Positions 1 through 8,892 of a stretch of 64,000 bases of DNA are shown piece after piece (position 1 is the stretch's first letter; each line of letters opens with the position of its first letter). The notes below the pieces were generated by a model. The model made no database searches. It was not told the origin of the DNA and saw only the letters and a list, made by a program, of their open reading frames with translations. The DNA lies in the NCBI GenBank assembly GCA_965183875.1, contig CBCYMK010000002.1:138389-202388 (forward strand), written 5' to 3'. Made by a program: the position numbers and the translations under genes. The DNA is from UBA6772 sp965183875 (GTDB lineage: Bacteria; Bacteroidota; Bacteroidia; Flavobacteriales; UBA7430).

Positions 1-20
1 AATTCGAAAAAACGCATAAT

Positions 21-881
21 ATGAAAGGGATTATTTTAGCTGGAGGATCAGGTACTCGTTTGCACCCTCTTACCTTATCGGTAAGTAAGCAATTGATGCC
101 AGTTTACGATAAACCCATGATTTATTATCCCCTTTCTACACTATTACAAGCAGGGATTTCTGAAATATTAATTATTTCTACTCCCCATGATATGCCTGCT
201 TTTAAAAAACTTTTAGGTGATGGTAGTACTTTGGGATGTAAGTTCGAATATGCTATTCAGGAAGTGCCTAATGGCTTAGCTCAAGCATTTGTAATAGGCG
301 AAGATTTTATTGGTGATGATGATGTAGCCTTAATATTAGGCGATAATATTTTCTACGGAGCTGGTATGTCTACCCTACTAAAACAACATAATGCTCCTAG
401 TGGAGGAGTTATTTTTGCCTATCATGTTTCAGACCCTGAACGTTATGGGGTAGTGGAGTTTGATGAAAATTTTAAAGCCGTTTCAATAGAGGAAAAACCT
501 ATAACACCAAAATCTAATTACGCCGTTCCTGGACTATATTTTTATGATAATAATGTGGTGGAAATTGCTAAGTCGCTTAAGCCTTCTGCTCGTGGAGAGT
601 ACGAAATCACCGATATAAATAAAGAGTATCTACGCAGAGCTCAATTACAGGTTGGTATACTCGATAGAGGTACGGCTTGGCTAGATACTGGTACCTTCGC
701 TTCCTTAATGCAAGCAGGGCAATTTGTTCAGGTGTTAGAAGAAAGACAGGGTTTAAAAGTCGGTTGTATTGAAGAAGATGCTTACCGTGCAGGTTTTATA
801 GATGCACAACAACTTAAAGAACTTGCTGAGCCTCTATTAAAAAGTGGTTATGGGAAATACTTGATGCGGATAGATGAATAA
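21..881 (+). CDS. rfbA: Glucose-1-phosphate thymidylyltransferase
   Basis: Makes dTDP-glucose from dTTP and glucose-1-phosphate, the first step towards dTDP-rhamnose and related surface sugars; cytoplasmic. The 286-residue protein has the full family length. The nucleotide-binding signature GGSGTR is at residues 8-13, with the Lys of SKQLMP downstream, the metal-binding GDN at 107-109, EEKP near 160 and LDTGT near 222. The ATG at 21 gives the canonical MKGIILAGG start. Its last 8 bp overlap the next gene, so the two are probably cotranscribed. The rest of the rfb pathway would lie upstream of the window. Confidence 0.96.
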   Translation: MKGIILAGGSGTRLHPLTLSVSKQLMPVYDKPMIYYPLSTLLQAGISEILIISTPHDMPAFKKLLGDGSTLGCKFEYAIQEVPNGLAQAFVIGEDFIGDDDVALILGDNIFYGAGMSTLLKQHNAPSGGVIFAYHVSDPERYGVVEFDENFKAVSIEEKPITPKSNYAVPGLYFYDNNVVEIAKSLKPSARGEYEITDINKEYLRRAQLQVGILDRGTAWLDTGTFASLMQAGQFVQVLEERQGLKVGCIEEDAYRAGFIDAQQLKELAEPLLKSGYGKYLMRIDE

Positions 882-1857
882 GTTAAAGTCGATAGTAGAA
901 CTACAAGATGTCCTGCACTTAGCCTTACAAGAGAAGTCCTTTGTAGCTAAGCCAGTAGAGTTATATGAACCTATCTCTTATATCCTTAGTCTAGGTGGAA
1001 AGCGATTAAGGCCTGTTTTGGTTTTAATGGCTGCAGATATGTATGGTGCCGATATAAGTACAGCGGTACCTCAAGCTATAGGGATTGAGCTGTTTCACAA
1101 CTTTACCCTCATGCACGACGATATTATGGATGAGGCCCCCCTGAGAAGAGGGAAAACTACCGTTCATGAAAAATGGAATACCAATATAGGGATTCTTTCC
1201 GGTGATGCACTTTTTGTAAAAGCTTACCAAGCTATAGTTCAGACTAAACCTAAATATTTAGCTGCTCTTATGGATCTGTTTAATCAAACAGCCTTAGAGG
1301 TTTGCGAAGGACAGCAGTACGATATGAATTTTGAAACGCAAGAGCGTGTTTCAATGTCTGAGTACCTGCAAATGATAAAGTATAAAACGGCTGTTTTGTT
1401 AGCTTGCGCTTTAAAATCTGGTGCTCTTGTAGCCGATGCTTCAGCTAAAGATCAACAACATTTGTATGATTTTGGAATTCATATAGGTTTGGCTTTCCAG
1501 CTAATGGACGATATATTAGATGTATATGGTTCACAAAAGGATTTCGGAAAACAAATAGCCGGTGATATACTCTGTAATAAAAAAACTTGCTTGTATATTA
1601 AAGCATACGAACAGGCCGATAATAAGCAGTTAAAGGTGTTGGATTACTATTTTAGTGCCGGTGACTATTCCTCTCAAGAAAAAATTGAAAAGGTAATGGA
1701 GGTATACGAACAGCTAAATGTTCAAACTCTTTGTAAGCAGATGATGGATGAGCATTTTGCAATTGCACAGACGCATTTACAAGAATTAGAAGTTAGTGAA
1801 GAGCGTAAAGTTAGTCTTCAAGAATTTGCACAACTCCTTATGGTACGTGTTAAGTAA
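874..1857 (+). CDS. Polyprenyl synthetase family protein (trans-isoprenyl diphosphate synthase)
   Basis: Condenses isopentenyl diphosphate with an allylic diphosphate. The 327-residue protein shows GGKRLRP at 41-47, the first Asp-rich motif DDIMDEAPLRRG beginning at residue 82, and the second, DDILD, at 212-216. The chain length of the product cannot be read off with certainty; in flavobacteria such proteins serve menaquinone side chains or farnesyl/geranylgeranyl synthesis. It starts inside the rfbA stop region and its own TAA overlaps the next ATG, indicating translational coupling. Confidence 0.92.
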   Translation: MNKLKSIVELQDVLHLALQEKSFVAKPVELYEPISYILSLGGKRLRPVLVLMAADMYGADISTAVPQAIGIELFHNFTLMHDDIMDEAPLRRGKTTVHEKWNTNIGILSGDALFVKAYQAIVQTKPKYLAALMDLFNQTALEVCEGQQYDMNFETQERVSMSEYLQMIKYKTAVLLACALKSGALVADASAKDQQHLYDFGIHIGLAFQLMDDILDVYGSQKDFGKQIAGDILCNKKTCLYIKAYEQADNKQLKVLDYYFSAGDYSSQEKIEKVMEVYEQLNVQTLCKQMMDEHFAIAQTHLQELEVSEERKVSLQEFAQLLMVRVK

Positions 1858-2252
1858 TGAATTTTGAACTTCAAAATATTGAAGATTATACTAGGGATTT
1901 ACCTTGGATGTTAAAAGCACTTGTTCAGTTAGAAAAAGAATTTTACGGGCAGGACTGGGATTTTATTAAACCTGTAAATTCTGAAACTGCTTTTACAGAA
2001 ATTAGTAAACAATTACACCCGAAATTATCAGCTGTAATAAGTGAAAAAGGAGACTCTTATATCAAGCACCTCCTGTATACTATAGATATTTCGGAGTCTC
2101 AAGTAGCTAAAGCTGCCGCCTTAGAAGTAGATTTAGATTTCACCTTATTACTTACAAAGCTCATTATTAGGCGATGCCTACAAAAAGTACTGATTAGAAA
2201 CTATTATAAAAGCCCTGAAAAATTCGCTTTGGGCAACAGCTTAGAAGAATAA
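1857..2252 (+). CDS. Hypothetical protein, 131 aa
   Basis: I do not recognise a family. The product is acidic to neutral, predicted mostly helical, with no signal peptide or membrane segment. It begins on the TAATG overlap with the polyprenyl synthetase stop and is followed by a 41-bp gap with a possible promoter before sucA. Its C-terminal half (LLTKLIIRRCLQKVLIRNYY) has a basic, hydrophobic helix. The codon use looks like that of its neighbours and the tight coupling supports a real gene. Confidence 0.7.
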   Translation: MNFELQNIEDYTRDLPWMLKALVQLEKEFYGQDWDFIKPVNSETAFTEISKQLHPKLSAVISEKGDSYIKHLLYTIDISESQVAKAAALEVDLDFTLLLTKLIIRRCLQKVLIRNYYKSPEKFALGNSLEE

Positions 2253-2258
2253 ATTATT

Positions 2259-2266
2259 TATTTTTG
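2259..2266 (+). promoter_or_regulatory. Possible Bacteroidota -7 box before sucA
   Basis: TATTTTTG fits the Bacteroidota -7 consensus TANNTTTG and lies 28 bp upstream of the sucA ATG. The only upstream TTTG (2228-2231) is about 27 bp away, longer than the usual spacing, so this is a weak call. Confidence 0.35.
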
Positions 2267-2293
2267 CTGTGAATTTTTGCGTTTAAGAAAACG

Positions 2294-5017
2294 ATGGACA
2301 ATTACTCATTTTTGGGAGCAGCGAATACTGCTTTTTTTGAGGAGATCTACGAACAGTATCTCAAAGAGCCCGATTCAGTAGAATCGAGTTGGAGAAGTTT
2401 CTTTCAAGGTTACGACTTTGCGAATGAATCTTACTCTGAAGAAGAGCTTGAAGCTCAGCTACCCGATTCCTTTAAAAAGGAATTTAAGGTTATCAACCTA
2501 ATTAATGCCTACCGCCAACGCGGGCATTTGTTTACCAAAACAAATCCTGTACGTGAACGACGCGAGTACAATCCGAAATTAGAATTAGCTAATTTCGAAT
2601 TGTCTGATGCCGACTTAGAAACCGTTTTTCAGGCAGGTACACAATGTGGTATTGGTGCAGCCTCTTTAAAAACGATTGTTACACACCTTAAAAAAGTGTA
2701 CTGCCAGTCGATAGGGGTAGAGTATATGTATATCCGTGATCTGAAAGAAACAGATTGGATTAAGAATTATATACACCAAAACGATAATCAGCCGAACTTT
2801 AGCCCACAACAGAAAAAACAAATCTTAAAGAAATTAAACGAGGCTGTAGCTTTCGAAAATTTCTTGCATACCAAATACGTTGGTCAAAAACGTTTTTCCC
2901 TCGAGGGTGGAGAAGCGCTTATCCCAGCTCTTGATGCAGTGGTAGAATACGGTTCTACCCTAAATATTAAAGAGTTTGTTATTGGGATGGCTCACCGTGG
3001 GAGGTTAAGTGTATTGGCTAATATATTTAAGAAACCTTACAAACAAGTATTTAAAGAGTTCGAAGGTAAAGGGTATGAAGACGAGGAATTCGATGGAGAT
3101 GTAAAATATCACCTCGGCTACTCGTATGATGTTACCACTGATGCGGGCAAGGATATAAGTATGTGCCTGGTGCCTAATCCGTCTCACTTAGAGACTGTAG
3201 GTGCAGTAATGCAAGGTATTTCTAGAGCTAAAATTAACCATAACTACCAAGGAGATAATTCTAAGGTGTTACCAATTATTATTCACGGTGATGCTGCGGT
3301 AGCTGGACAAGGTTTGGTTTTTGAAATTGTACAAATGGCACAACTTCCTGCTTATAAAACTGGAGGTAGTATTCATATTGTAATCAATAACCAAGTAGGT
3401 TTTACTACAAACTATCTAGACGGTCGCTCGAGTACCTACTGTACAGATGTGGCAAAAACTACCTTGTGTCCTGTTTTACACGTTAACGGTGATGATGTAG
3501 AAGCGGTTGTTCACGCAATGAACTTTGCTGCTGCTTACCGTCAGGAGTTTAAAAAAGATATATTCATCGATTTATTATGCTACCGTAGATATGGACATAA
3601 CGAAGGAGATGAACCGCGTTTTACGCAACCTAAATTATACCAAGCAATATCGAAACACCCTAATCCAAGAGAAATCTACAACGAAAAGTTGATGGCTCAA
3701 GGGGTGGTAGAAGCAAATATTGTGAAGGAAATGGCTTCGAATTTTAAAGCGCTTTTAGAAGTGGATTTAAGCGAAGCGAAGAATGCAGAGACTACTTCTA
3801 TAACTCGTTTTATGGAAAAAGAGTGGGCTCATATTTCTAAAGCTCAACCTTTAGATTTTGAATCCTCTCCAGAAACAGGTGTTTCTAGAGAGGAGCTAGC
3901 TAAAATTGCTCAGGCTCTCTATACTGCTCCTCAAGGACATCAGTTTTATAAAAAAGCTTTACGTCTGATCAACGAACGTGAAAAAATGTTTACTGATACC
4001 GATCGATTAGATTGGGGAATGGCAGAATTACTAGCCTACGGTTCCATCCTTACAGAAGGGAAGGAAGTGCGTATGACTGGGCAAGATGTGGAGCGTGGTA
4101 CCTTCTCTCATAGACATGCTATATTGAGAGATGTAGATTCTGAAGCCCGTGTTAACTTATTAAATCATATAGAAGAAGGACAAGGTAAGTTTGAAATTTA
4201 TAACTCCCTACTTTCTGAATATGCTGTCTTAGGTTTCGACTACGGTTATGCCATGGCTTCGCCAGATGGACTAACAATTTGGGAAGCTCAGTTTGGTGAT
4301 TTCTCAAACGGTGCACAGATACTTATAGATCAGTATTTAGCCGCAGCAGAAGACAAATGGCAGATATACAACTCTTTAGTGATGTTGTTACCTCACGGGT
4401 ACGAAGGGCAAGGTGCAGAGCACTCAAGTGCGCGTTTAGAGCGTTACTTAACCCTATGTGGACAATATAATATGCAGGTTGCTAATGCAACTACTCCGGC
4501 AAATTTCTTCCACCTTTTGCGTAGACAGTTACACCGTGATTTCCGTAAGCCTCTAGTGGTAATGAGTCCTAAGAGTTTATTGCGTCATTCACAATGTGTA
4601 TCTTCTGTTTCGGAACTTGTAACAGGTAGATTCCAAGAGGTTATTGATGATGTTACTGCTGTAGCTAATCAAGTTAAAAAGGTCGTTTTCTGTTCAGGTA
4701 AATTGTATTACGAATTACTAGAAGAAAAAGAAAAACTGAATGCTGATGATACTGCTTTGGTGCGTTTGGAACAATTGTATCCATTCCCTAAAACACAATT
4801 AGATGCAATCGTTGGAAAATATACAAATGCCGAGACTTATGTTTGGGCTCAAGAAGAACCTGAAAATATGGGTGCTTGGGGCTTTATATTACGTCACTGG
4901 CGTGAATTACCTTTGCATGTGGTAGCTCGTTCTACGAGTGCTACACCAGCATCGGGGTCTTCTAAAAGAGCCGCTCGTCGTCAGCGTGCCGTATTAGAAG
5001 GTGTGTTTAAATTGTAA
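2294..5017 (+). CDS. sucA: 2-oxoglutarate dehydrogenase E1 component
   Basis: Thiamine-diphosphate-dependent decarboxylase of the 2-oxoglutarate dehydrogenase complex (TCA cycle), which reductively succinylates the lipoyl group of E2. The 907 residues carry the N-terminal E1o motif (MDNYSFLGAANTAFFEEIYE), IGMAHRGRL, GDAAVAGQG and INNQVGFTT, which form the ThDP region, and the transketolase-like C-terminal half with HGYEGQGAEHSSAR and NATTPANFFHLLRRQ. Length is typical. The E2 gene follows after 32 bp, the standard sucAB operon. Confidence 0.97.
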   Translation: MDNYSFLGAANTAFFEEIYEQYLKEPDSVESSWRSFFQGYDFANESYSEEELEAQLPDSFKKEFKVINLINAYRQRGHLFTKTNPVRERREYNPKLELANFELSDADLETVFQAGTQCGIGAASLKTIVTHLKKVYCQSIGVEYMYIRDLKETDWIKNYIHQNDNQPNFSPQQKKQILKKLNEAVAFENFLHTKYVGQKRFSLEGGEALIPALDAVVEYGSTLNIKEFVIGMAHRGRLSVLANIFKKPYKQVFKEFEGKGYEDEEFDGDVKYHLGYSYDVTTDAGKDISMCLVPNPSHLETVGAVMQGISRAKINHNYQGDNSKVLPIIIHGDAAVAGQGLVFEIVQMAQLPAYKTGGSIHIVINNQVGFTTNYLDGRSSTYCTDVAKTTLCPVLHVNGDDVEAVVHAMNFAAAYRQEFKKDIFIDLLCYRRYGHNEGDEPRFTQPKLYQAISKHPNPREIYNEKLMAQGVVEANIVKEMASNFKALLEVDLSEAKNAETTSITRFMEKEWAHISKAQPLDFESSPETGVSREELAKIAQALYTAPQGHQFYKKALRLINEREKMFTDTDRLDWGMAELLAYGSILTEGKEVRMTGQDVERGTFSHRHAILRDVDSEARVNLLNHIEEGQGKFEIYNSLLSEYAVLGFDYGYAMASPDGLTIWEAQFGDFSNGAQILIDQYLAAAEDKWQIYNSLVMLLPHGYEGQGAEHSSARLERYLTLCGQYNMQVANATTPANFFHLLRRQLHRDFRKPLVVMSPKSLLRHSQCVSSVSELVTGRFQEVIDDVTAVANQVKKVVFCSGKLYYELLEEKEKLNADDTALVRLEQLYPFPKTQLDAIVGKYTNAETYVWAQEEPENMGAWGFILRHWRELPLHVVARSTSATPASGSSKRAARRQRAVLEGVFKL

Positions 5018-5049
5018 GAAAAGAAATTAAGATTCAAAATTATACCGCT

Positions 5050-6252
5050 ATGATCATTGAAATGAATGTTCCATCTCCTGGTGAATCGATCTCTGAAGTA
5101 GAGATTGCAACTTGGCTTGTAGCCGAAGGAGAGTACGTTGAAAAAGATCAAGAGATCTGTGAAATCGATTCTGATAAGGCTACCTTAACATTGGCAGCTG
5201 AAGAAAGTGGAGCGATTTCCATTAAAGTTGAAGAAGGTGAAACAGTTGCCATTGGCGATGTAGTATGTACTATTGATACTGCTGCCGAAGGAACGGCTTC
5301 TACAACTGCAACAAAGTCTGATGCTCCTGCTGCAGCTCCAACAAGTGCTGCTAAGGTAAGTGCAACAGAAACTACTTATGCAACAGGTACTCCATCTCCT
5401 GCAGCTCGCAAGTTGATGGCAGAACAAGGAGTTGATATAGCTCAAGGTTCTGGTAAAGGTGGACGTATTACTAAGGAAGATGTAGTAAAAGCGAAAACGG
5501 CTATGGGTAACGGTCCTGGACCGCGTGGTTCAGAACGTAAAAAAATGTCTGTACTACGTAGAAAAGTGGCTGAGCGTTTGGTTTCTGTAAAGAACGAAAC
5601 GGCAATGCTTACTACTTTCAACGAGGTAGATATGAAACCTATTATGGATCTTCGTAAGATTTATAAAGAAGAATTTAAAGAGAAGTTTGGTGTTGGTTTA
5701 GGATTCATGTCTTTCTTTACTAAAGCTGTTACTAGAGCGCTTAAATTATTCCCAGATGTAAATGCCATGATCGATGGTAAAGAAGTAGTTTATTACGACT
5801 ATGCTGATATTTCTATTGCGGTAAGTTCTCCAAAAGGATTAATGGTACCCGTAGTTAGAAATGCTGAATTATTAGACTTCGAAGGTGTAGAGTCTGAAAT
5901 TAAACGCTTGGCTATTAAAGCACGCGATGGGAAAATTAGTATGGACGATATGCTTGGTGGTACATTTACAATTACCAACGGTGGTGTATTCGGATCAATG
6001 CTGTCTACCCCAATTATTAACCCTCCACAATCGGCTATCTTAGGAATGCACAATATTGTGGAACGTGCTATGGTAGTAGATGGCGAAATTGTTATCCGTC
6101 CTATTATGTATGTTGCGCTTTCTTACGATCACCGTATTATTGATGGTCGTGAGTCTGTTGGTTTCTTATGTGCTGTAAAAGAAGCCTTAGAAAATCCTGC
6201 TGAGCTTTTACTTGGTGGTGAATCTAATGTAAGAAAGAATTTAGGATTGTAA
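5050..6252 (+). CDS. sucB: Dihydrolipoyllysine succinyltransferase (2-oxoglutarate dehydrogenase E2)
   Basis: Transfers the succinyl group from E1-bound intermediate to CoA and forms the core of the complex. Residues 1-75 are a lipoyl domain with the modified Lys at 43 in EIDSDKATL. An Ala/Thr-rich linker (about 76-115) is followed by an E3-binding domain (SPAARKLMAEQGVD...GRITKEDV, about 117-148) and the catalytic domain ending in the SYDHRIIDGR motif with the active-site His. 400 residues is the usual size. A strong terminator follows, closing the sucAB unit. Confidence 0.97.
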   Translation: MIIEMNVPSPGESISEVEIATWLVAEGEYVEKDQEICEIDSDKATLTLAAEESGAISIKVEEGETVAIGDVVCTIDTAAEGTASTTATKSDAPAAAPTSAAKVSATETTYATGTPSPAARKLMAEQGVDIAQGSGKGGRITKEDVVKAKTAMGNGPGPRGSERKKMSVLRRKVAERLVSVKNETAMLTTFNEVDMKPIMDLRKIYKEEFKEKFGVGLGFMSFFTKAVTRALKLFPDVNAMIDGKEVVYYDYADISIAVSSPKGLMVPVVRNAELLDFEGVESEIKRLAIKARDGKISMDDMLGGTFTITNGGVFGSMLSTPIINPPQSAILGMHNIVERAMVVDGEIVIRPIMYVALSYDHRIIDGRESVGFLCAVKEALENPAELLLGGESNVRKNLGL

Positions 6253-6270
6253 GTCCTTCCTATTTCATAG

Positions 6271-6308
6271 AAACCTCCTTCGATTCCTTCGAAGGAGGTT
6301 TTTTTGTA
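6271..6308 (+). terminator. Rho-independent terminator of sucAB
   Basis: A 12-bp perfect stem (6271-6282 with 6290-6301, aaacctccttcg) and a 7-nt loop run into a T tract, 18 bp after the sucB stop codon. Confidence 0.9.
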
Positions 6309-6437
6309 TTCAAAACATACTACATTTACTTCTTATAGTTTCTTTTAACACTTATTCTTCTGATTGTTAATCAATTAGCGTATTGCTATTAACATTCATT
6401 TAACACCTGCTTAGTCTTATGCTTAGAAGAATAATTC

Positions 6438-6445
6438 TACATTTG
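6438..6445 (+). promoter_or_regulatory. Possible -7 box before the desaturase
   Basis: TACATTTG matches TANNTTTG and lies 24 bp upstream of the ATG at 6470, in a 217-bp gap after a terminator, where a new promoter is needed. No clear TTG -33 box was found. Confidence 0.4.
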
Positions 6446-6469
6446 CTTTGAATTTTTAGCCCTTGAACA

Positions 6470-7560
6470 ATGATACCAAGAATAAGATTTCAGAACAAAG
6501 AACAGGTTCCTTTTGTAAAAGAACTTAGAAAACGTGTAAATGGGTATTTCAAAGAGAATAAGATCTCTAGAAATGCCAATAGACATATGATTGTAAAGTC
6601 TATTTCTATGTTTTTAATTTACCTTATTCCGTACGCTTTAGTATATACTGGAATTCTTTCCGGGGTATGGGCTTTAGCTTTAGCCATAACTATGGGAATT
6701 GGAATGGCTGGAATAGGAATGTCTGTGATGCACGATGCCAATCATGGAGCTTATTCCTCTAACCAAAAAGTGAATAATTTACTTGGTATCTGTATCCATT
6801 TAATTGGTGGAGATGTGTACAACTGGAAAGTTCAACACAATATACTGCACCATACTTATACCAATATTGAAGGATTAGACGGCGATATTGCACAAGACCC
6901 TATGTTAAGGTTGTCTTCTGAACAAGCATGGACTAAATCCCATAAATTTCAACATATTTACGCTTTCTTTCTCTATACCTTAGGGACACTATTATGGTCT
7001 ATAGTAGATTTTGTTCAATACCGTAGGTTTACCAAAATGGGCTTGAGCCCAGAAGGGAAGTTAGACAAGCCTAAGCAGTTCCGTAAATTACTCATTTACA
7101 AAATTGCTTACTGGGTATTCATTTTTGTTTTACCAATGGTATTTCTCCTTTTGTATGGTGGCAAGTACTGCTAGGTTGGTTAGTGATGAATATGGTGGCT
7201 GGATTTATATTAACCGTTACCTTCCAATTGGCTCACGTTGTTGAAGGTGTTTCTTTCCCTGTGCCTAACGATGAGGGGAAAGTTGAAAACGAATGGATGA
7301 TTCACCAACTTAAAACCACAGCTAATTTTGCAAAGCATTCTAAGTTAGTTACCTGGTATGTAGGTGGCTTGAATTTCCAAATAGAACATCACTTATTTCC
7401 TAATATCTGCCATGTACACTACAAGAAAATATCTGATATTGTAAAAGCAACCGCCAAAGAATATGGGATTTTATACAATGATAATAAGACTTATTTTGGG
7501 GCCGTTCGTTCCCATTATATTATGCTTAAAGAATTAGGAGCTAAACCAATAATCTCCTAA
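6470..7560 (+). CDS. Acyl-lipid/acyl-CoA fatty acid desaturase (frameshifted)
   Basis: Membrane di-iron desaturase of the linoleoyl-CoA (delta-6 type) family. The three His boxes are present: HDANHG, HNILHH and QIEHH, the last with the Gln typical of front-end type desaturases. Hydrophobic segments flank them. The reading frame breaks near 7143 after LPMVF and resumes as WWQVLLGWLVMNMV in the next frame; restoring one base gives a normal 363-residue protein. Because homology is continuous across the break, a consensus deletion is more likely than inactivation. Confidence 0.85.
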
Positions 7561-7579
7561 TTACACCCAATTATATTTA

Positions 7580-7610
7580 AAAATGCCACTTAAAAAGTGG
7601 CATTTTTTTT
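7580..7610 (+). terminator. Terminator after the desaturase
   Basis: Stem aaatgccact (7581-7590) with agtggcattt (7596-7605), a 5-nt loop and a run of T. It separates the desaturase from the DUF3078 gene. Confidence 0.88.
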
Positions 7611-7643
7611 GAGTTATCCCCGTTTTAAAGTTGCTACTTATTT

Positions 7644-8581
7644 ATGACAAAGTATTTATTTTATTTCTGCGTTTTTGTATTCACTTTCTCAAGTTATTCA
7701 GCTAATCCTCCAGGGATAGATAGTTTAAAACTGTGGTCTCATTCTGCTACTACAGCTTTAAATTTCTCTCAGGTAAGTTTTAGTAACTGGTCTGCAGGAG
7801 GGGAGTCTTCGATTTCGGCTACTGGCTTATTAAAGTGCGCATTAGCTTATAAAGATTCAACTAAAATTTGGATAATACGCTAGATATAGCTTTCGGGGTT
7901 ATCCGTCAAGGAACAGTAGGTGGCTTAGCTAAAAGTGACGATCGTATAGAATTGAACAGTTCTTACGGTTGGTCTGCATTTAGTAAATGGTATTATGCGA
8001 TGAGTGTAAACTTAAAAACCCAAGCTGCTGAGGGGTATAAGAGCCCAACTGATTCTACCTTAATTTCCGATTTTTTTGCTCCTGCTTATAGTACAATCTC
8101 TATCGGTTTAAGTCATAAAAGCGATAATGGGAATTTAAATTTACATGTACTGCCACTTAGTGGGAAGATAACCTATGTTAATAATCCATTTTTAGCCGAT
8201 GCAGGTGCTTTTGGTGTGCAAGCTGCAGAATTTGACTCTGATGGAATATTGGTTAAGGCTGGAGAGCGATTTCGTACAGAATTTGGGGGCAGTTTGAAGC
8301 TACACTATAAAAGTAAGATTTTTGAAAATGTGAGTATTGATACCAAAGCAAGTCTGTTTTCCAATTATAAGGATCAATCCTCTAAAGTAGATGTAGATTG
8401 GCAGCTGCTTTTATTAATGAAAATCAATAAGTATTTAAGTGCTAATATCACTACACACCTAATTTACGATGAGGATATTGCTATTGCCTTAGATCTTGAC
8501 GATGACGGTGTTTTTGAAAGTGTGGGTCCTAGAGTACAGTTTAAAGAGTTGCTTGGTTTAGGCTTGAGTTATTCATTCTAG
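7644..8581 (+). CDS. DUF3078 domain protein (frameshifted)
   Basis: Bacteroidota-specific family of unknown function, probably an outer-membrane beta-barrel: signal peptide at the N-terminus, then LNFSQVSFSNWSAGGE, alternating aromatic strands, and the family ending VGPRVQFKELLGLGLSYSF with a terminal Phe as seen in barrels. The frame breaks near 7871, where IWDNTLDIA is encoded only if one G is added to a GG run; with that base the protein is 312 residues. This looks like a homopolymer deletion in the consensus. Confidence 0.82.
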
Positions 8582-8892
8582 TCGTAAACCGTAATAAAGA
8601 GAGTGGGAAATGAGCAGGAATACGTATGAGCTGCCAAAGGCCAATCTTGATAGATGTCGGGATTGGTTAATATTACAATGGTGTGTCGTTTGTCATTATC
8701 CATTGACTGTTTGTACCTAGTAATCCGCCGCAAGCATTTTAGGAAAGATGTCAGTCTGTATCGATAGCTATCGGTATTATCGAAGACCCTTACTAAGACA
8801 ATAAAACCGTAAGTCGGATGAGGTGAATACCGACATGTTTTTTTCACTATTCATCACTCATCACTCATCACTCATCACACACCAACAAAGTT
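8582..8892. other. 311-bp intergenic stretch with simple repeats
   Basis: Lies between the convergent ends of the DUF3078 gene and mfd. It holds a near-palindrome cgatagctatcg around 8760-8771 and a tandem run of the heptamer tcatcac at about 8851-8878. An 89-codon minus-strand frame crosses it but has no recognisable family. I see no other gene or RNA. Confidence 0.5.

Noticed and set aside
8578..8847. 89-codon minus-strand frame after the DUF3078 gene
   Set aside because: No recognisable family, overlaps simple repeats and a palindrome, and lacks a convincing ribosome site; probably chance.
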